Positions 60,733-64,000 of a stretch of DNA of 64,000 nucleotides are shown one piece after another (the stretch's first letter is position 1; each line of letters starts with the position of its first letter). Where the stretch lies: the NCBI RefSeq assembly GCF_007680845.1, contig NZ_VEIY01000004.1, forward strand, positions 248,001-312,000, read 5' to 3'. Both the position numbers and the translations under genes were made by a program. The stretch comes from Curtobacterium pusillum. Its GTDB lineage: Bacteria; Actinomycetota; Actinomycetes; Actinomycetales; Microbacteriaceae. Below the pieces are notes generated by a model. The model did no database searches, was not told the DNA's origin, and was given only the letters and a program-made list of their open reading frames with translations.

Positions 60733-60950
60733 CCCTGATCAGCTCGGAGACGGCGGGTCGTGTCCGCGGCCGGGGTCTGGGGCTGCTGTTCGCCACGCTA
60801 GGTGAGTCACTGCGGACCCGCAAGGTTTCTCGTGTCCGACCGCCCGGACCGTCCGCCGAACGCAGGAACGAGCCCCGCTGGCGGCCTGACGATCCGCGGT
60901 GGTGGTATCGCTGGGCTGAGCGGGACGAACGAGACCGACGCGGACTCGAC

Positions 60951-60980
60951 GCAGTGAGAAGCAGTGAGAAGCAGTGAGAA
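60951..60980. repeat. Three perfect tandem copies of GCAGTGAGAA
   Basis: A 10-bp unit repeated three times without change, upstream of the broken GAF gene. The rest of 60733-61041 shows no gene. Confidence 0.9.
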
Positions 60981-61044
60981 GGCGGGCGGTCGTGAGCTAC
61001 GGAACCCGGCTGCTGGACGGGGTACTCCCCACGGTGTCACTGTG

Positions 61045-61329
61045 ATGCGCACCGACGACGCCCGCCCGGTGCCGGACGGGGACCGCGATCGCAACACGGG
61101 AGCTCTCGCAGCGGCGTTCGCGCACCTGCCGGTCGACGGCGTCGCGATCTCGACGCTCGGCGCCCCGTTCGGTTCGGAGACCGTGAGTGCGAGCAACGCG
61201 TTCGCCGCCCGGCTCGACGAGGTCCAGCTCGACCTCGGCGAGGGGCCGATCTGGCAGGCGCTCCGTTTCCGGACCGTCGAACTGCAGCCGGAACTCGGTG
61301 CGACCGTGACCGAAGCGGGGTCCAGGTGA
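61045..61329 (+). pseudogene. GAF-ANTAR protein, N-terminal GAF fragment
   Basis: A 94-residue fragment that carries only the first half of the GAF domain (DRNTGALAAAFAHLPVDGVA ... LDEVQLDLGEGPIWQALR) and stops where related proteins continue with the rest of the domain. The next frame (61326) resumes with the linker and ANTAR segment, so about 60 residues in the middle are missing. A GTG at 61042 precedes ATG 61045 directly. I read the two as one GAF-ANTAR gene broken by an internal deletion and frame change. A second possibility is two short coupled proteins. Confidence 0.65.
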
Positions 61330-61607
61330 CCGCACGTCAGGTGCTCGCGCAGGGACTGCAGCGCGCCGAGTCCGAGCGCGAGCGGCGTTGGAGCCCGGGT
61401 CAGTACTCCCGTCGGGAGGTCCACCAAGCGGCCGGGATGGTCGCCGCGCAGTCCGGGACGAGTCCGGCGGACGCGCTCCTGCTCCTCCGTGCCGCAGCGT
61501 TCTCAGCCGGTACGAGCCTCCAGTCCGTGTCCTCGGACGTCATCGCTCGCGTCATCGGCTTCGAGCGGCCACTCGACCCCGGCGCAGCAGGAAGGAACCC
61601 GACATGA
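61326..61607 (+). pseudogene. GAF-ANTAR protein, C-terminal ANTAR-like fragment
   Basis: A 93-residue fragment starting at GTG 61326, four bases inside the previous stop. It has the usual linker (GLQRAESERERRWSPGQYSR) and an ANTAR-like helix bundle (EVHQAAGMVAAQSGTSPADA ... ARVIGF). ANTAR domains bind paired RNA hairpins and prevent termination. Its stop overlaps the next gene by ATGA, so translation could still be coupled. Alone it could still bind RNA without the sensor, which would make it constitutive. Confidence 0.65.
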
Positions 61608-62353
61608 CGGAAGACCGCGAACGCCGTCTCATCGACGCGTTCGTCGAGGTTACCGGCAGTCTGGTCGCCGACTACGACGTCGTCGAGATGCTGCAGACCC
61701 TCGTCGACAACGCGACGGACCTGTTCGACGTCGACGCCGCCGGCATCATGTTGGCGAACCAGGACAGTGAGCTCGAGGTCATCGTCGCGACGAGCGAGCG
61801 GAGCAACCTGCTCGGCATCCTCCAGCTCGAGGCGGGTGAGGGCCCGTGCATCGAGGCGTTCCGGACCGGCACCACGGTGTCCGCGGACGATCCGGAGGAC
61901 ATGGGGCGACGGTGGCCGGTCTTCGCGACCGAGTCGGGGACCGCCGGGTACGCGTCCGTGCACTCGATCCCGCTCCGGGCTCGAGCTGCCGTCCTCGGAT
62001 CGCTCAACCTGTTCCGGAACACCCCCGGCCACCTCAACGATCGTGACGCTGCGGCCGCCCGAGCCCTGACCGACGTCGCGACCATCATCATCCTGCAGCA
62101 GCAGAGTGCCGGCCACGCCGCCCGGGCGCAGGAGCAGTTGCAGCAGGCCCTGGACAGCCGGATCGCGATCGAGCAGGCCAAGGGCTTCCTCGCGCACACC
62201 CACCAGGTGGACATGGACACGGCGTTCGCACTGCTGCGCCGGTACGCGAGGTCGCACCAGATGCTGCTGCAGGAGGCCGCGCGCGGCGTCACCGAACGGA
62301 CGATCGTGATCCCTCCGGCGCAGGTCCCCGACCCGGCCCCGAGCGCGACCTGA
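61604..62353 (+). CDS. GAF and ANTAR domain-containing protein
   Basis: A 249-residue signalling protein: a GAF domain (residues about 10-160, GIMLANQDSELEVIVATSER, LEAGEGPCIEAFRTG) followed by an ANTAR domain (about 180-235; ALDSRIAIEQAKGFLAHTHQ, then LLRRYARSHQMLLQEAARGV). ANTAR proteins act as RNA-binding anti-terminators, here with a ligand- or redox-sensing GAF. GAAGGA precedes ATG 61604. It overlaps the broken upstream copy by ATGA. Target RNAs cannot be named. Confidence 0.93.
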   Translation: MTEDRERRLIDAFVEVTGSLVADYDVVEMLQTLVDNATDLFDVDAAGIMLANQDSELEVIVATSERSNLLGILQLEAGEGPCIEAFRTGTTVSADDPEDMGRRWPVFATESGTAGYASVHSIPLRARAAVLGSLNLFRNTPGHLNDRDAAAARALTDVATIIILQQQSAGHAARAQEQLQQALDSRIAIEQAKGFLAHTHQVDMDTAFALLRRYARSHQMLLQEAARGVTERTIVIPPAQVPDPAPSAT

Positions 62354-62362
62354 CCGGAGCGC

Positions 62363-62653
62363 TCAGACCTTCGGCGGCCCGTGGCGGACCGCCCGCGCGC
62401 GCCAGGAGATCTCCTCGACGAACGCGCGGGTGTCCGGGCCCATCGGGTCCTCGGCCGCGTCCTCGACGAGCAGACCGAGCGCGGGGGCGAGCAGGAACGT
62501 CGTCGTCGTGGTGCTCCCGAACGCGTCGACTGTCGGGACGGCGACGGTGTCGGCGAGACCGGAGTGCGCGAGGGCGGCTGCGTAGTCGAGGACCGCGTCG
62601 GCGGCTTCGTCCGTGGTGAGGACGGCAGTCAGGCCGTAGACGATGTTCTTCAT
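62363..62653 (-). CDS. Hypothetical protein, 96 residues
   Basis: I do not recognise this protein. It starts MKNIVYGLTAVLTTDEAADA, has a central hydrophobic stretch (TTTTTFLLAPALGLLVEDAA) too polar at its ends to be a sure membrane helix, and ends with an EEISWRARAVRHGPP tail. GAGG lies 4 nt before ATG 62653. It is convergent with the GAF-ANTAR gene (9-bp gap). Codon use matches its neighbours, so it is likely a real conserved gene. Confidence 0.7.
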   Translation of the reverse strand: MKNIVYGLTAVLTTDEAADAVLDYAAALAHSGLADTVAVPTVDAFGSTTTTTFLLAPALGLLVEDAAEDPMGPDTRAFVEEISWRARAVRHGPPKV

Positions 62654-62801
62654 GGTGCCTCGCGTGCCGTGGTGGTCTGGGCGAGGGCGGCCTGCGCTCG
62701 GCGCGAGTCGTCATCCGGGGACGCGGGAAGGGCGCGGACCCGGGGCCGGACAGCTGACCGACCCGAAGCGGATCTTACGTGGACCCGGCTGACCGGCCTC
62801 T

Positions 62802-63833
62802 TCAGGCGATCGGCGGCGCGGCAGCCGTGCTCGCGCGTTCGACCAGCCGCACCGGCACCAGGTCCGCCGTGGAGCGCACGGGCTCACCCGCGATCTGGGC
62901 GAGCAGGTTCGAGACCGCTCGGCGTCCGACCTCGTCGAAGGACTGGTGCACGGTGGTGAGCGGCGGCCAGAACGAGTCGGACTCGGGGGAGTCGTCGAAC
63001 CCGACGACGCTCAGGGTCTCGGGGACGGCGCGGCCGAGTTCGTGTGCGGCGCGGAGGACGCCGAGCGCGGTCTGGTCGTTCGCGGCGAACACGGCGGTGA
63101 TCTCCGGCCGACCCGCGATCGAGCGCCCCGCCCGGTAGCCGGACTCGGCGCTCCACCCGCCGTGGAAGACCGGCGGGACGGTGCGGCCGGCGGCTTCGAG
63201 CGTGGCCTTCCAGGCGGCGAGTCGACGGGCGGCGGAGTACGAGGACGCAGGTCCCGCGACGTGCCAGACGGTTTCGTGCCCGAGGTCGAGCAGGTGCTGG
63301 GTGGCCTGCCGCGCGCCGTCGGCCTGGTCGGTGTCGATCGCGGGGTGCTGGGTGGTGCCGGTCGAGTCGATGACGACCATCGGGACCCCGTCGGGCAGGA
63401 CGACCTCGGCGGTGTCGATGATGTGCGACTCGATGATGATGACCACGCCGTCGACGGCCTGTTCGTGCAGTCGCGAGAACGCCGAGCGGACGCCTTCCTC
63501 GGTGCGGGAGGCCATCGGCAGCAGCGTGATCGTGAAGTCGGCGGCACCGGCGGCGTCGGCGATCGCTTCGAGCGTGCGCATGTTGCCGTAGGACGCGAGC
63601 GTGAACATGATCACGCCGATCGTCCGGAAGTGGCCGGACCGCAGGGCTCGTGCCGCCCGGTTCGGTCGGTACCCCAGCGAGGACATCGCGCGCTGGACCC
63701 GGTCGCGGGTGTCCGGGGAGACGTTGTCGAAGCCCCGGGCGACGCGGGACACGGTCTGCATCGAGACCCCGGCCGCCTCGGCCACGGCGGCCATCGACGG
63801 GGATCGACGCGTACCGGACAGGTCGGTCGTCAC
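62802..63833 (-). CDS. LacI family transcriptional regulator
   Basis: A 343-residue LacI repressor: helix-turn-helix MAAVAEAAGVSMQTVSRVAR (about residues 14-33), hinge YRPNRAARALRSG and effector domain with RTIGVIMFTLASYG and TTVHQSFDEVGRRAVSNLLA. GTG 63833 is chosen because GGAG lies 6-8 nt upstream; ATG 63896 is in frame but overlaps an operator-like sequence. It is divergent from a gene that begins at 63994 beyond the window edge, with a perfect palindrome between, so it likely represses that sugar operon. Confidence 0.92.
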   Translation of the reverse strand: MTTDLSGTRRSPSMAAVAEAAGVSMQTVSRVARGFDNVSPDTRDRVQRAMSSLGYRPNRAARALRSGHFRTIGVIMFTLASYGNMRTLEAIADAAGAADFTITLLPMASRTEEGVRSAFSRLHEQAVDGVVIIIESHIIDTAEVVLPDGVPMVVIDSTGTTQHPAIDTDQADGARQATQHLLDLGHETVWHVAGPASSYSAARRLAAWKATLEAAGRTVPPVFHGGWSAESGYRAGRSIAGRPEITAVFAANDQTALGVLRAAHELGRAVPETLSVVGFDDSPESDSFWPPLTTVHQSFDEVGRRAVSNLLAQIAGEPVRSTADLVPVRLVERASTAAAPPIA

Positions 63834-63894
63834 GGGGCTCTCCGATCGGTGTGCAGGGACGTCGAACGCGAGGCCCCTCACCGGACGGTAGCGC

Positions 63895-63910
63895 ATGTTG
63901 ACGTTGCCAT
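63895..63910. promoter_or_regulatory. Weak second LacI-type operator
   Basis: ATGTTGACGTTGCCAT matches the perfect palindrome at 63930 at 13 of 16 positions. TAGCAT on the minus strand lies next to it. Confidence 0.5.
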
Positions 63911-63929
63911 GCTATCGTCGCGGCGTTCG

Positions 63930-63945
63930 ATGTTGACGTCAACAT
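63930..63945. promoter_or_regulatory. LacI operator ATGTTGACGTCAACAT
   Basis: A perfect 16-bp palindrome with central CG, between the divergent lacI-type gene and the gene starting at 63994. Confidence 0.85.
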
Positions 63946-63993
63946 AGACGTCCACCGCACCATGCACCCGGACACACACGACGAAGGAGTCAC

Positions 63994-64000
63994 ATGAGCA
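63994..64000 (+). CDS. Start of the next gene (cut by window edge)
   Basis: AAGGAG at 63984-63989 is followed by ATG at 63994 and a serine codon before the window ends. Only two residues are visible, so no function can be given. The operator at 63930 suggests a sugar-uptake or sugar-use gene under the divergent LacI protein. Confidence 0.6.

Noticed and set aside
1-64000. Biosynthetic gene cluster, toxin-antitoxin or phage-defence system
   Set aside because: I looked for NRPS/PKS modules, paired small toxins, restriction enzymes and known defence domains and saw none that I can support.

Overview
The window is a very GC-rich chromosome segment with strong third-position G/C bias, densely packed genes and many ATGA, GTGA or TGATG start/stop overlaps. 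The gene content (EfeUOB iron importer, actinobacterial DtxR/IdeR iron boxes, GAF-ANTAR proteins, a LAYTD-type surface anchor, many WYL, LacI and TetR regulators) and the leaderless TANNNT promoters point to an actinobacterium of the family Microbacteriaceae. A plant- or surface-associated genus such as Curtobacterium is plausible, but this is inferred from gene content and not proven. No prophage, integrase, insertion sequence or CRISPR array is visible.

Layout. 1-2 kb: MFS exporter (cut by the window edge) divergent from a MarR regulator, then a LacI regulator facing a Gfo/Idh dehydrogenase plus TIM-barrel isomerase operon across a perfect 18-bp operator. 4-11 kb: GH18-like lipoprotein and peptidase E, then a MoxR / DUF58 / transglutaminase operon and a TetR gene. 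12-17 kb: TRIC-type channel divergent from efeU-efeO-efeB under an iron box. 17-19 kb: surface 5'-nucleotidase broken by one in-frame stop. 19-26 kb: PoxB-like enzyme, a second isomerase/dehydrogenase pair, a G6PD-family dehydrogenase, dienelactone hydrolase, tRNA-Arg(ACG). 26-32 kb: TetR, GCS2-like ligase, M20 peptidase, peroxiredoxin-like protein, Old Yellow Enzyme, small zinc-ribbon protein and an OhrR-type sensor with paired operators. 32-38 kb: MMPL transporter with its TetR, mannitol-type dehydrogenase, WYL regulator, VOC proteins. 39-44 kb: hydrolase and an ABC exporter with a NarL-type two-component system. 44-49 kb: class A PBP, XRE regulator, hydrolase and SDR. 48.8-53.7 kb: siderophore importer and siderophore-interacting reductase under two iron boxes. 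54-60.7 kb: sugar ABC importer divergent from a GH51 arabinofuranosidase between two GTGAGCGCTCAC operators, then an AraC regulator. 61-64 kb: a broken and an intact GAF-ANTAR gene, a hypothetical protein, and a LacI regulator with its own palindromic operator.

How it works together. Two iron-acquisition loci share near-identical boxes and form one regulon. Several sugar modules each carry their own palindromic LacI-type operator (three different operator sequences), as expected of a plant-polysaccharide feeder; the arabinofuranosidase exporter/importer pair suggests arabinan or arabinoxylan use. A redox group (peroxiredoxin-like protein, OYE, OhrR) sits together.

The most unusual signals are non-coding: a dispersed family of near-perfect palindromes built on GACGGGAGGCGCGG that closes many transcription units, a second repeat family built on GGTACGCCCG found just downstream of both iron loci, a nested repeat around TGTCGTACGACA, and a uniform leaderless-promoter architecture at twelve genes.
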